From: Mucilaginibacter sp. | GTDB lineage: Bacteria; Bacteroidota; Bacteroidia; Sphingobacteriales; Sphingobacteriaceae | Direction of reading: 5' to 3' | Assembly: GCA_028288305.1 (NCBI GenBank) | Contig: JAQBOA010000040.1 | Span: forward strand, 1-39,894 | DNA length: 39,894 nt | In this document: positions 1-6,803 of the stretch, piece after piece | How positions within the stretch are numbered: the stretch's first letter is position 1 | Layout of the letters: each line of letters starts with the position of its first letter | Notes under the pieces: generated by a model | The model's input: only the letters and a program-made list of their open reading frames with translations | The model's database searches: none | Told to the model about the DNA's origin: nothing | Position numbers and translations under genes: made by a program

Positions 1-1118
1 GTAAGTTTATCAGCTTTTTGTCCGGCTTCGTCTTTATTCATTATTTCAGTTTGTTTACGGATAGATTCGCTGTGGATCAACTCCAGCAACTTCTCAGTAA
101 ACTCTGTGCTCAATTTTAAGGCTTTTGCATAATTGGTACGCTTGCTTAATATTTCGTCCCAGCGATTAACCTGTAAAATGGTAATGTTATTATCCTTTTT
201 GTAATTGCCAATTTGTTCAACAATCTGCATGCGCTCAGCCATTTTTTGAATAACCAGATCATCAATTTTGTCAATCTGGTGGCGAAGTTCTTCCAGCTTA
301 TCCTTTACCGCAGCGTTTTTTATTTCAGGTTTACGCAAAGTTAAATGACGGATAATTTCGTCTAAAGCGGCTGGTGTTACCTGTTGTTTGGCATCAGTCC
401 AGGCTACACTTGGGTCAATATGCGATTCAATCATTAATCCCTGCATATCCAGGTCAAGCGCTTTTTGAGAGATATAACCAATAAGATCACGGTTGCCAGA
501 AATATGGCTTGGATCGCAAATTATAGGTAATTCGGGAGCCAATGTTTTTAAATTTATCGCAATATCCCACATAGGTTCATTACGGAAGGCTGTTTTTTCG
601 TATGATGAAAACCCGCGGTGTATAGCAGCAAGCTTGGTGATCCCGGCATTGTTAATGCGCTCAATGGCGCCAACCCAAAGAGAAAGATCAGGGTTAACGG
701 GATTTTTTACCATTACCGGAACGTCAACACCTTTTAAAGCATCAGCAATTTCCTGAACAGTAAAAGGATTTACTGTTGAACGCGCGCCCACCCATAAAAT
801 ATCAACACCTGCCTTCAATGCTTCTTCCACATGTTTGCCTGTAGCTACTTCAACGGTAATAGGCAAGCCTGTTTCTTCTTTAGCGCGTTTTAGCCATTCC
901 AGGCCAATGCTGCCAATACCTTCAAACTCTCCCGGACGAGTGCGGGGTTTCCAAATTCCGGCACGTAATGCAGACACACGACCAGTTTTTGCTAATAAAT
1001 GAGCAGTAGCTACCAATTGGTCTTCAGTTTCGGCACTGCATGGGCCCGCTATTAATAAAGGTTCACTTTTTGCTTCAATCCACGAATTAAGCGGTTTAAT
1101 GTTTAAATTTAGTTTCAT
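1..1118 (-). CDS. Bifunctional DAHP synthase / chorismate mutase (3' end cut by window edge)
   Basis: Catalyses the first step of the shikimate pathway (PEP + erythrose-4-phosphate to DAHP) and, through a fused C-terminal domain, chorismate to prephenate. I translated it by hand from the ATG at 1118-1116; 372 codons are open and no stop is reached before the edge. The DAHP synthase part is residues about 15-265, with GPCSAE (25-30), KPRTRP (57-62), the AAIHRGF segment (164-170) and DPSHISG (202-208), as in the KdsA-like class. An AroQ-type chorismate mutase helix follows (about 272-355; ELRHQID, then KMAERM and the NRWDEI segment). The family is usually about 355-375 residues, so only a few codons are missing. 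It lies downstream of pheA on the same strand, 192 bases apart, with an inverted repeat between them. It is probably co-transcribed with pheA and so under the pheA attenuator. The product prephenate is the substrate of the pheA product. Confidence 0.93.
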   Translation of the reverse strand, partial: MKLNLNIKPLNSWIEAKSEPLLIAGPCSAETEDQLVATAHLLAKTGRVSALRAGIWKPRTRPGEFEGIGSIGLEWLKRAKEETGLPITVEVATGKHVEEALKAGVDILWVGARSTVNPFTVQEIADALKGVDVPVMVKNPVNPDLSLWVGAIERINNAGITKLAAIHRGFSSYEKTAFRNEPMWDIAINLKTLAPELPIICDPSHISGNRDLIGYISQKALDLDMQGLMIESHIDPSVAWTDAKQQVTPAALDEIIRHLTLRKPEIKNAAVKDKLEELRHQIDKIDDLVIQKMAERMQIVEQIGNYKKDNNITILQVNRWDEILSKRTNYAKALKLSTEFTEKLLELIHSESIRKQTEIMNKDEAGQKADKL

Positions 1119-1133
1119 CTTTGTTTTGTTTGG

Positions 1134-1303
1134 AGTCCGAAAGTCCGAAAAGTCTGGAAGTCCGAAAGTTTTTTATTTTGTTTAATTTGGTTATTTATAT
1201 TCTTATTTTATTATTGTCTTTTGCTTTTTAAGCCCGTTAATCTCAGGGAGTACTTTTAGCTGCAGCTTCTTTCGGACTTCCGGACTTTCCCGACTTCCGG
1301 ACT
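1134..1303. repeat. Inverted word repeat (AGTCCGAA) between pheA and the DAHP synthase gene
   Basis: The left arm (about 1134-1168) consists of near-repeats of AGTCCGAAAGTC. The right arm (about 1269-1303) holds the same word on the opposite strand (CTTTCGGACTTCCGGACTTT and so on). About 100 bases of unrelated DNA lie between them. The arms could fold into a long imperfect hairpin in the pheA-DAHP synthase intercistronic RNA. The function is unknown: an mRNA stability element, partial terminator or mobile repeat relic are all possible. Confidence 0.6.
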
Positions 1304-1310
1304 ACTCTTT

Positions 1311-2219
1311 CTACCCCATCTTCTTTATATTAATATAAGTCCGCGGCGCTTTCTCATTCTTAACAGGTTTCGGTGTCGTACTTCCTTCATCATCATGGCG
1401 TTCATATTCACCTAGTATGTTAAAATTGTGTGTGTATTTTAGTATTTGCCTTATAGCTGCATCATATTGTTTGGATTCGTCCCATTCAACATCAACATAA
1501 AAATTGTATTCATTGCGTTTACCTAAAACGGGCATTGATTGTATTTTGCTCATATTAACCCCTTGCTCAGCAAAAATGTTAAGCACCTTGGCCAAAGCGC
1601 CAACGTTATTACTTACCTGGAAACACAACGAAGCCTTGTTAGGTTGGTTTTTCTCTACATTTTCGTGATGAGTTAGGATGAGAAAACGGGTAAAATTCTT
1701 TTTGTTCGATTCAATCCTTCGCTCCAGCACATCCAATCCGTAAAGCCTTGCAGCTAAGGTATTGGCAATTGCAACCGTATCGGTTAACTGTTCATCTCGG
1801 ATACGCTTGGCGCATGCGGCGGTATCGTTACTTTCAATAATTTCCAGGTTAGGGTATTCGTCAAAAAAATCAACGCATTGCCGTATCGCTATGGGGTGCG
1901 AAGTAACATATTTAATATCTTCGAATTTTACACCAGGCAGCGCCATTAAATGTAACTGGATAGGCAAATAGATTTCACCAATAACCGGGAAAGTATAGCT
2001 AAGCAGCAAAGAATAATTTGGTAAAATACTGCCGGCAATGCTGTTTTCAATAGCCATCACTACATAATCGGCTTCTTTGTTTTTTAAAGCCTCAAATGTT
2101 TGCTTAAAAGAGTTGCACTCAATAGTCTGGATATTTTCTCCAAAATACTTTAAGGCCGCCTCCTCATGAAAGGAAGCGCGGATACCCTGTATGGCAACTC
2201 TTGGTTTTTCTATTTTCAT
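1311..2219 (-). CDS. pheA: Prephenate dehydratase with C-terminal ACT domain
   Basis: Converts prephenate to phenylpyruvate, the committed step of phenylalanine synthesis; cytoplasmic, 302 residues, a normal stand-alone PDT length. The periplasmic-binding-like catalytic half covers residues 6-185 and carries the signature TRF at 177-179 after NKKNF. The ACT domain follows from about residue 196, with GALAKVL at 207-213 matching the family GAL motif. The second Phe-binding motif, normally ESRP, reads QSMP (227-230), so feedback by Phe may be altered; this is inference. The Lys/Pro-rich tail after residue 280 looks disordered. The ATG at 2219 follows the leader-peptide attenuator at 2236-2359. 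The DAHP synthase/chorismate mutase gene lies downstream on the same strand. Confidence 0.95.
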   Translation of the reverse strand: MKIEKPRVAIQGIRASFHEEAALKYFGENIQTIECNSFKQTFEALKNKEADYVVMAIENSIAGSILPNYSLLLSYTFPVIGEIYLPIQLHLMALPGVKFEDIKYVTSHPIAIRQCVDFFDEYPNLEIIESNDTAACAKRIRDEQLTDTVAIANTLAARLYGLDVLERRIESNKKNFTRFLILTHHENVEKNQPNKASLCFQVSNNVGALAKVLNIFAEQGVNMSKIQSMPVLGKRNEYNFYVDVEWDESKQYDAAIRQILKYTHNFNILGEYERHDDEGSTTPKPVKNEKAPRTYINIKKMG

Positions 2220-2235
2220 AAAAACTGTTTAAAGC

Positions 2236-2265
2236 AAAAAGTCCCGGTTTATGGCCGGGACTTTT
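2236..2265 (-). terminator. Attenuator terminator hairpin upstream of pheA
   Basis: Read on the minus strand, AAAAGTCCCGG (2265-2255) pairs perfectly with CCGGGACTTTT (2247-2237) across a 7-base loop. This gives an 11-bp stem with a GC core, followed directly by a run of T (2240-2236, then GC and TTT). It lies 17 bases before the pheA ATG, so it cannot serve as the end of pheA and is too far from aroB to be its natural terminator. Its 5' arm can also pair with a sequence at the end of the leader peptide gene. Confidence 0.85.
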
Positions 2266-2304
2266 CAGTTTCTTATATGTTTGTTAAAGCATATTAGTCC
2301 CGGC
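2254..2304 (-). promoter_or_regulatory. Antiterminator pairing of the pheA attenuator
   Basis: The sequence GCCGGGACT at 2304-2296 (minus strand) covers the last sense codons and the first base of the leader stop codon. It is perfectly complementary over 9 bases to AGTCCCGGC at 2262-2254, which is the 5' arm of the terminator stem. The two structures exclude each other. A ribosome held up at the Tyr/Phe codons leaves the upstream arm free, so the antiterminator forms and pheA is read. A ribosome that reaches the stop codon covers that arm, so the terminator forms. The pairing is seen in the sequence; the mechanism is inferred by analogy with the trp, his and pheA attenuators of enteric bacteria. 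Confidence 0.82.
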
Positions 2305-2359
2305 TCTTACTGTTAAAGTAAAAGTAGTAACCAAAATAATATGCACCTGTTAAATTCAT
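2294..2359 (-). CDS. Aromatic leader peptide of the pheA attenuator (21 residues)
   Basis: A 22-codon reading frame starts at ATG 2359-2357 and ends with TAA at 2296-2294. It begins MNLTGA, continues with YYFGYYFYF (residues 7-15) and ends NSKSRD. Eight of nine consecutive residues are aromatic: five Tyr and three Phe. Such a run is very unlikely by chance directly upstream of a Phe biosynthetic gene. The mixed Tyr/Phe content fits an operon that also supplies prephenate, the shared precursor. The stop codon overlaps the antiterminator arm, as expected for a ribosome-position sensor. It is too short for ordinary ORF calling. A Bacteroidota-type promoter lies just upstream at 2377-2406. Confidence 0.85.
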   Translation of the reverse strand: MNLTGAYYFGYYFYFNSKSRD

Positions 2360-2376
2360 GTATTTGTTTTGCGTTG

Positions 2377-2406
2377 TAAATGTACAGGTAAAAATGAAAT
2401 TGTCAA
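2377..2406 (-). promoter_or_regulatory. Promoter of the pheA leader
   Basis: On the minus strand, TTG (2406-2404) is followed after 19 bases by TACATTTA (2384-2377). This is close to the Bacteroidota primary sigma pattern TTTG - about 19-21 - TAnnTTTG. Transcription would start near 2370, about 10 bases before the leader-peptide ATG, and give a leader RNA of about 150 bases before pheA. The agreement of promoter, leader and hairpin positions supports the call. Confidence 0.6.
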
Positions 2407-2483
2407 TAGAAAATTTTATTTTTTTGAAAAAAAAGGGAGTGAACGGAATTTTATTTGGTGAATAATGTTTATTCCTGCAAAAA

Positions 2484-3548
2484 TCACAAAGCCGCGTAAT
2501 ACCTCAAACTCTCATAAAGTTCATATACGGTGCAGATATGGTCAATACTGCATTGCCCAATGTGTGATAATAAGGTACAGTTTACTTTACCGTTGTGATT
2601 TTTTTTGTCCTTTTGCATCAGGGTGAACAAATTACTGAAGCTGGATTCTTCTACCGGGTATTTTGGATATAAGTTGCTGAGAACATTGGTTATTTCGGTC
2701 AACTCATTTTCAGAAAGCCCAGTTTTTTGGTGCGACAAATACGCTTCGCAAATCATACCTATAGCAATAGCTTCACCGTGCGATAAAGGGTTTTCATCAT
2801 TGATCAATGAATTGGTTTCTATCGCATGACCAATGGTATGACCAAAATTAAGGCACTTGCGAAAGCCTTGTTCAGTAGGGTCTTCCATCACTACTTTGTT
2901 CTTTATCTCAATAGAACGGTAGATCAGTTCAGGTGCGGGATGCCTTAAATCGCTTTTTTTAAGTTCTTCCCAATAAGCGGCATCGGCTATAAGGCCATGC
3001 TTAAACATTTCGGCCAAGCCGGAAAGTATTTGTCTGGGCGGTAGAGAATCTAAAAAGTCATAGGCAATAAATACCGCCTTCGGTTGTGTGAAAGTACCTA
3101 TTATATTTTTTATGCTATCGATATCAATACCAGTTTTGCCGCCAACGGACGCGTCAACCTGCGAAAGCAGGGTAGTAGGCACGTGCACAAAATCAATACC
3201 CCTTTTAAAGGTTGAAGCAGCAAACCCGCCCATGTCACTTATTACACCGCCTCCAAGATTTATTAATAAACTTTTACGGTCGGCGCCAAAATCTATCAGC
3301 ATCCGCCAAATGCCAATACAAAAGTCAATGTCTTTACTTTCTTCGCCGGCATTAATTTCAAGGATGTCGAAATTATCAAATCCAGCGAAATGGTCTTTGA
3401 TCATTGGCAAACAATATTTGGCTGTATTATCGTCAGTTAAAATAAAAAATCTGGAATAATGCCCTTTCTTAACAAATTTTACAAGCTCATCAACACTGTT
3501 ATCAAAATATATAGGGTAATTATCGCTCTGGATGGTTTTCATAATCAT
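2484..3548 (-). CDS. aroB: 3-dehydroquinate synthase
   Basis: Second shikimate-pathway enzyme, converting DAHP to 3-dehydroquinate; NAD- and Zn-dependent, cytoplasmic, 354 residues (normal). The NAD-binding region has GGGVISDMGG (99-108) and VPTTLLSQVDASVGGKTGID (123-142). The metal ligands expected from the family are E180 (GLAE), H237 in FGHTIGH and H257 in SHGEA. The first ATG at 3548 overlaps the stop of the upstream S4-domain gene by 4 bases (ATGA), showing translational coupling. A second in-frame ATG two codons later is an equally plausible start. The gene ends 125 bases before the leader peptide of pheA, which has its own promoter. Confidence 0.96.
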   Translation of the reverse strand: MIMKTIQSDNYPIYFDNSVDELVKFVKKGHYSRFFILTDDNTAKYCLPMIKDHFAGFDNFDILEINAGEESKDIDFCIGIWRMLIDFGADRKSLLINLGGGVISDMGGFAASTFKRGIDFVHVPTTLLSQVDASVGGKTGIDIDSIKNIIGTFTQPKAVFIAYDFLDSLPPRQILSGLAEMFKHGLIADAAYWEELKKSDLRHPAPELIYRSIEIKNKVVMEDPTEQGFRKCLNFGHTIGHAIETNSLINDENPLSHGEAIAIGMICEAYLSHQKTGLSENELTEITNVLSNLYPKYPVEESSFSNLFTLMQKDKKNHNGKVNCTLLSHIGQCSIDHICTVYELYESLRYYAAL

Positions 3549-3751
3549 ATTAATCGGATAGTCACGTCTCGGAATTCTACGGTATCGCCTTTTTTCACTT
3601 TTAGGCGTTTGCGATAATCAACATGGCCATTATATTTCACTTCGCCTTCTGTTACAACTATTTGGGCTTCGCCGCCGGTTTGCACCAGGTTGGCAGCCTT
3701 TAATAATTGGATCATGGGGATATAATCGCCTGTTATTTTAAATTCAATCAC
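3545..3751 (-). CDS. Small S4-domain RNA-binding protein (YbcJ-like)
   Basis: A stand-alone S4 domain of 68 residues from the GTG at 3751-3749. It begins MIEFKITGDYIPMIQLLKAA and carries GGEAQIVVTEGEVKYNG and DYRKRLKVKKGD, the usual S4 RNA-binding elements. It probably binds structured RNA such as rRNA; the exact role is unknown. An upstream TTG at 3760 would add three residues, but it overlaps a perfect -7 box (TAATTTTG, 3765-3758), so I prefer GTG. The message would then be nearly leaderless. Its stop overlaps the aroB start (ATGA), so it forms an operon with aroB. The pairing of an S4 protein with a shikimate gene has no obvious functional reason. Confidence 0.85.
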   Translation of the reverse strand: MIEFKITGDYIPMIQLLKAANLVQTGGEAQIVVTEGEVKYNGHVDYRKRLKVKKGDTVEFRDVTIRLI

Positions 3752-3757
3752 GGGGTG

Positions 3758-3765
3758 CAAAATTA
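3758..3765 (-). promoter_or_regulatory. -7 box of the S4-aroB operon
   Basis: TAATTTTG on the minus strand is a full match to TAnnTTTG. The expected start of transcription, 5-8 bases downstream, falls at or next to the GTG at 3751. No clear -33 TTG is present at the usual distance. Confidence 0.45.
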
Positions 3766-3781
3766 AACTATTCTGCGAATA

Positions 3782-3813
3782 TTGATATAATTAGCTTGTA
3801 ATTTCTAATTTTG
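3782..3813 (+). promoter_or_regulatory. Promoter of the proline dehydrogenase gene
   Basis: TTG (3782-3784), 21 bases, then TAATTTTG (3806-3813), a full match to the Bacteroidota -7 pattern. Transcription from about 3819 would give a leader of about 90 bases that contains the inverted word repeat at 3826-3905. It is divergent from the S4-aroB promoter. Confidence 0.55.
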
Positions 3814-3825
3814 CGCTTTGGTTTT

Positions 3826-3905
3826 AGTCCATGGACCATAGACCATAGTCAATGGTAAAACAAATCGACTATGGACTATGGCTATCGTCTATGGGCCATC
3901 GACTA
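3826..3905. repeat. Inverted word repeat (GACTATGGACTATGG) in the proline dehydrogenase leader
   Basis: The left arm 3826-3850 contains GGACCATAGACCATAGTC. The right arm 3867-3905 contains GACTATGGACTATGGCTATC and a further decayed copy. Each arm is itself a short tandem of the word. The two arms are nearly complementary with a 16-base spacer, so the RNA should fold into a stem that ends 5 bases before the ATG at 3911. Confidence 0.65.
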
Positions 3906-3910
3906 AAAAC

Positions 3911-5134
3911 ATGAACAAAACTGACAATTTATCTTTTGAAAATACGGAAATTGCTTTTCGTCACTCTTCTAACTCCGATCTTAAACGTGCCTACTGGCTG
4001 TTCAAAGTAATAAACGTTAATTTGTTAGTAAAAATTGGCCCACCCGTAACAAATTTCGCAATAAAATTGGGTTTGCCCATTAAGGGCCTTATCAAAGCTA
4101 CCATATTTAAACATTTTTGCGGGGGCGAAACAATAACCGAATGTGATAAAACAATAAAAAATCTTTTTGCAGGTGGCGTAGGCACTATACTGGATTATTC
4201 CGTTGAGGGTGAAGAGGATGAATTGATTTTTGACAATACACGCGATGAAATTATAAGGACAATTGAGCGGGCGGCGAAAGATAGCGCAGCAGTGCCTATA
4301 ACTGTTTTTAAACCTACTGGGGTTTGCCGTTTCTCCTTGCTGGAAAAACTGGATGAAGGAAGAAGTCTTAGCACAACTGAGAAGGATGAATGGCAGAAAG
4401 CACAGGAAAGAGTATTGACAATTTGCGGAGAAGCCTATAAAAAGGGTGTACCTGTAATGATTGATGCCGAAGAAAGCTGGATACAAAAAACTATCGACAT
4501 CCTTGCTTTAAGCATGATGGAACGTTTTAATAAGGAAAAGGCAATTGTATACAATACATACCAGCTTTATCGCCATGATAAACTGGAATCATTAAAAAAT
4601 GATTATAAAATTGCTATTGAAAAAGGTTTTATCCTGGGGGCTAAATTAGTCCGTGGCGCTTATATGGAAAAAGAGCGCAAACGTGCGGAGGAAAAAGGAT
4701 ACCTGTCACCTATTCAACCAAACAAACAGGCAACAGACAAGGATTATGATACAGCAACTAATTTTTGTACCGACCATGTTGAAAAGATAGCGCTTGTGGC
4801 AGGTACGCATAATGAAGAAAGCTGTCGTTTATTGGCTTTACAATTAGATAAAAAACAAATTGACCACAAAAATCCTCATGTGTACTTTTCTCAGTTATTA
4901 GGTATGAGCGACAATTTAAGCTTTAACTTGGCCAATGCGCAATATAATGTAGCCAAGTATGTTCCCTACGGACCTATAAAAGCAGTATTGCCATATTTGT
5001 TTAGAAGGGCACAGGAAAACACGGCTATTTCCGGTCAAATGAGCAGGGAATTGAGTTTAATTGTTAAAGAGATAAAGAGAAGGAGGAGCTCAGAGGTCGG
5101 AAATCAGAAAGAGGCTTCATTAACCGGAAATTGA
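3911..5134 (+). CDS. Proline dehydrogenase (FAD-dependent)
   Basis: Oxidises L-proline to 1-pyrroline-5-carboxylate, passing electrons to FAD and then quinone: first step of proline catabolism, 407 residues. Family motifs seen: YNTYQLYRHD, KLVRGAYMEKERKRA and, near the C-terminus, YVPYGPIKAVLPYLFRRAQEN, whose RRxxEN segment binds substrate. An earlier frame start at 3878 lies inside the inverted repeat and is unlikely; ATG 3911 gives the normal N-terminus with NTEIAFRHSS. The last residues (about RRSSEVGNQKEASLTGN) are encoded by the left arm of the repeat at 5086-5184, so the tail looks acquired rather than conserved. No P5C dehydrogenase lies nearby. It has its own promoter at 3782-3813. 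Confidence 0.92.
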   Translation: MNKTDNLSFENTEIAFRHSSNSDLKRAYWLFKVINVNLLVKIGPPVTNFAIKLGLPIKGLIKATIFKHFCGGETITECDKTIKNLFAGGVGTILDYSVEGEEDELIFDNTRDEIIRTIERAAKDSAAVPITVFKPTGVCRFSLLEKLDEGRSLSTTEKDEWQKAQERVLTICGEAYKKGVPVMIDAEESWIQKTIDILALSMMERFNKEKAIVYNTYQLYRHDKLESLKNDYKIAIEKGFILGAKLVRGAYMEKERKRAEEKGYLSPIQPNKQATDKDYDTATNFCTDHVEKIALVAGTHNEESCRLLALQLDKKQIDHKNPHVYFSQLLGMSDNLSFNLANAQYNVAKYVPYGPIKAVLPYLFRRAQENTAISGQMSRELSLIVKEIKRRRSSEVGNQKEASLTGN

Positions 5135-5184
5135 AAATGCAAACAGTATTCTGACTTCAGACCTCCGACTTCTGACTTCTACTC
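5086..5184. repeat. Inverted word repeat (GAAGTCGGAGGTC) between convergent genes
   Basis: The left arm (about 5086-5112) lies inside the end of the proline dehydrogenase gene. The right arm (about 5151-5184) contains CTTCAGACCTCCGACTTCTG and reaches the stop codon of the convergent HAD gene. The arms share decayed copies of GAAGTCGGAGGTC in opposite orientation. It is placed as a bidirectional terminator would be, but it has no clean T-run. Confidence 0.55.
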
Positions 5185-5812
5185 AGAATTTCCAATCGTT
5201 AAAAAACGCCTGTATCGTATCGGGTGCTGTCAATAAATAGGTTTGGATACCCAGCTTTTGAGCTCCGGCAATGTGTTGCGGGCTATCATCTATAAACAGG
5301 GTTTCAGTCGGATTAAGATTGTTTTCATGTAAAACCTGTTCAAAAATAGCTGTATCAGGTTTGCGCTTTCCTACAAGATGGGAGTAGTATGTTTTCTCGA
5401 ATAAGTGGCTATTGTTGTCAAATCCAAACTCACTTTTAAGGTACCGATGAATATAATCGTAATGAATGGCATTGATATTACTCAATAAAAACGTACGGTA
5501 TTTTGATTTTACTCTTAATAGTAATTCGTGATTTCCTTCAGCAATTCCTAAAAGCATACTATTCCAAGCACCATCAATCTGTTCATCAGTTAACAGTGGA
5601 TTACCGATCTTTTTCCTAATATGTTTTCTGAAATTATCTGGTGTTATTTCTCCTTTTTCAAAAGCATCAAACACCGGATCCTGGAGTTGATGCCCATAAA
5701 ACTGGTTTGGATTCTCAATACCCAAGGCAATCCACGCTTGCTGTCCTTTCAAAAAATCGAGACTGAAAATCACATTACCGTAATCAAAAATGATGTTTTT
5801 TATATTCTGCAT
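5183..5812 (-). CDS. HAD-superfamily phosphatase (YihX-like)
   Basis: A soluble 209-residue HAD hydrolase. Motif I is IIFDYGNVIF with nucleophile D10; motif II is LLSNIN; the lysine of motif III is in GKRKPD; motif IV is FIDDSPQHI. The D-x-G-x-V form of motif I and the alpha-helical cap are typical of the YihX group of sugar-phosphate phosphatases and their relatives, so a small phosphorylated metabolite is the likely substrate. The exact substrate cannot be told. The gene converges on proline dehydrogenase and is divergent from the GNAT gene, about 100 bases away. Confidence 0.88.
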   Translation of the reverse strand: MQNIKNIIFDYGNVIFSLDFLKGQQAWIALGIENPNQFYGHQLQDPVFDAFEKGEITPDNFRKHIRKKIGNPLLTDEQIDGAWNSMLLGIAEGNHELLLRVKSKYRTFLLSNINAIHYDYIHRYLKSEFGFDNNSHLFEKTYYSHLVGKRKPDTAIFEQVLHENNLNPTETLFIDDSPQHIAGAQKLGIQTYLLTAPDTIQAFFNDWKF

Positions 5813-5880
5813 AAAATAAAACCTGAAATTTTAACGGCTAAAAGTACTGTAATTGAAATTATTTTTCCTAAAATAGACGA

Positions 5881-5888
5881 TACTTTTG
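5881..5888 (+). promoter_or_regulatory. -7 box of the GNAT acetyltransferase gene
   Basis: TACTTTTG is a full match to TAnnTTTG and lies 27 bases before the ATG at 5916. The -33 element is not clear. Confidence 0.4.
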
Positions 5889-5915
5889 CGATTTGACTTT
5901 TTACGCTGATATCTT

Positions 5916-6440
5916 ATGACTCATAGTTCAACAATTATTCGTGATGCCAGTGAGGATGATCTCATAGATATATTGAATATCTATAATGACGTAATATTAA
6001 ATACCACAGCAGTTTATAGTGAAAAGCCACACACATTGGAGATGCGTAAGGAATGGTTTCAGGACAGAGTAAATAATAATTTTCCAGTATTCGTTGCCGA
6101 CATTAACGGAAAAGTTGCCGGTTTTAGTAGCTTTGGTCATTTCCGGGCCTGGCCATGCTATCGTTATACTGTGGAGTTATCGGTTTATGTAGAGGTTTCA
6201 CAGCGCGGCAAAGGAATAAGTAAAATTTTGCTGCAATCACTTATCAACCAGGCTATTAAAATGAATATACATGCTATGCTTGCCGGTATAAGCGCCGATA
6301 ATGAAGTGAGTATTAACCTTCACCGCTCCTTTGGCTTTATAGAAGTGGCACACTTTAAAGAGGTAGGATACAAGTTTGACCGTTGGCTCGATCTTAAATT
6401 TTTAGAACTGATATTAAGCAATAAACCACAAAGGGTTTAA
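5916..6440 (+). CDS. GNAT N-acetyltransferase, phosphinothricin acetyltransferase-like
   Basis: Transfers acetyl from acetyl-CoA to an amine; 174 residues. Like the Pat/Bar/MnaT group it begins with an IRDASEDDLIDILNIYND segment, has the ELSVYV strand, the acetyl-CoA pyrophosphate loop QRGKGISKILLQSL, and ends with LHRSFGFIEVAHFKEVGYKFDRWLD, all diagnostic for this subgroup. Natural substrates in this group include methionine sulfone/sulfoximine and related amino-acid analogues; the true substrate here is unknown. Its TAA ends directly against the stop of the convergent small membrane protein gene. Confidence 0.9.
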   Translation: MTHSSTIIRDASEDDLIDILNIYNDVILNTTAVYSEKPHTLEMRKEWFQDRVNNNFPVFVADINGKVAGFSSFGHFRAWPCYRYTVELSVYVEVSQRGKGISKILLQSLINQAIKMNIHAMLAGISADNEVSINLHRSFGFIEVAHFKEVGYKFDRWLDLKFLELILSNKPQRV

Positions 6441-6626
6441 TTACATTCTTTTTATGTATTTTTTATACAAATGTTCTGCATACCCAACGCTAACGTAATC
6501 AGGAAATTTCCAGTTAGGGTAACGGGTTCTTTTTAAGTGTTTTAAAAAACTAAAAAATATTACACCCAGAAATAATAATAATCCAAGCGCCATTAAAATT
6601 ATCAACAATATCAAATAAATATTCAT
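6441..6626 (-). CDS. Small single-pass membrane protein, unknown function
   Basis: 61 residues. Residues 3-30 form a long hydrophobic segment (LILLIILMALGLLLFLGVIFF) and the rest is a basic, aromatic cytoplasmic tail (KHLKRTRYPNWKFPDY and so on). I do not recognise the family. The frame ends exactly at the neighbouring GNAT stop and the hydrophobic-then-basic layout is coherent, so I think it is real, but the evidence is limited. Confidence 0.55.
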   Translation of the reverse strand: MNIYLILLIILMALGLLLFLGVIFFSFLKHLKRTRYPNWKFPDYVSVGYAEHLYKKYIKRM

Positions 6627-6788
6627 AATACTTTGTCTTAATTTATCATTTGTACGTAAAAAGTAATCTTTTAGTTACAATTGTTATCCTCACTTGGGAC
6701 TGATACTTAGTAGTTTACTAATGGTTAATATAATTCGAATTAATATTAAGAATTACCTTATCTGATTAACTTTTTTCAATTATTAATA

Positions 6789-6796
6789 TAACTTTG
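6789..6796 (+). promoter_or_regulatory. -7 box of the biotin carboxylase gene, near-leaderless
   Basis: TAACTTTG, a full match to TAnnTTTG, ends only 7 bases before the ATG at 6804. The predicted transcript start (5-8 bases after the box) therefore coincides with the start codon or lies a base or two before it. Confidence 0.45.
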
Positions 6797-6803
6797 GTCA
6801 TCT

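Noticed and set aside
2236..2265. Hairpin before pheA as the terminator of aroB
   Set aside because: It lies more than 200 bases past the aroB stop, beyond a promoter and leader peptide, and pairs alternatively with the leader end; attenuator fits better.
3878..3910. Earlier start for proline dehydrogenase at 3878
   Set aside because: The extra codons lie inside the word repeat and add nothing resembling the family N-terminus.
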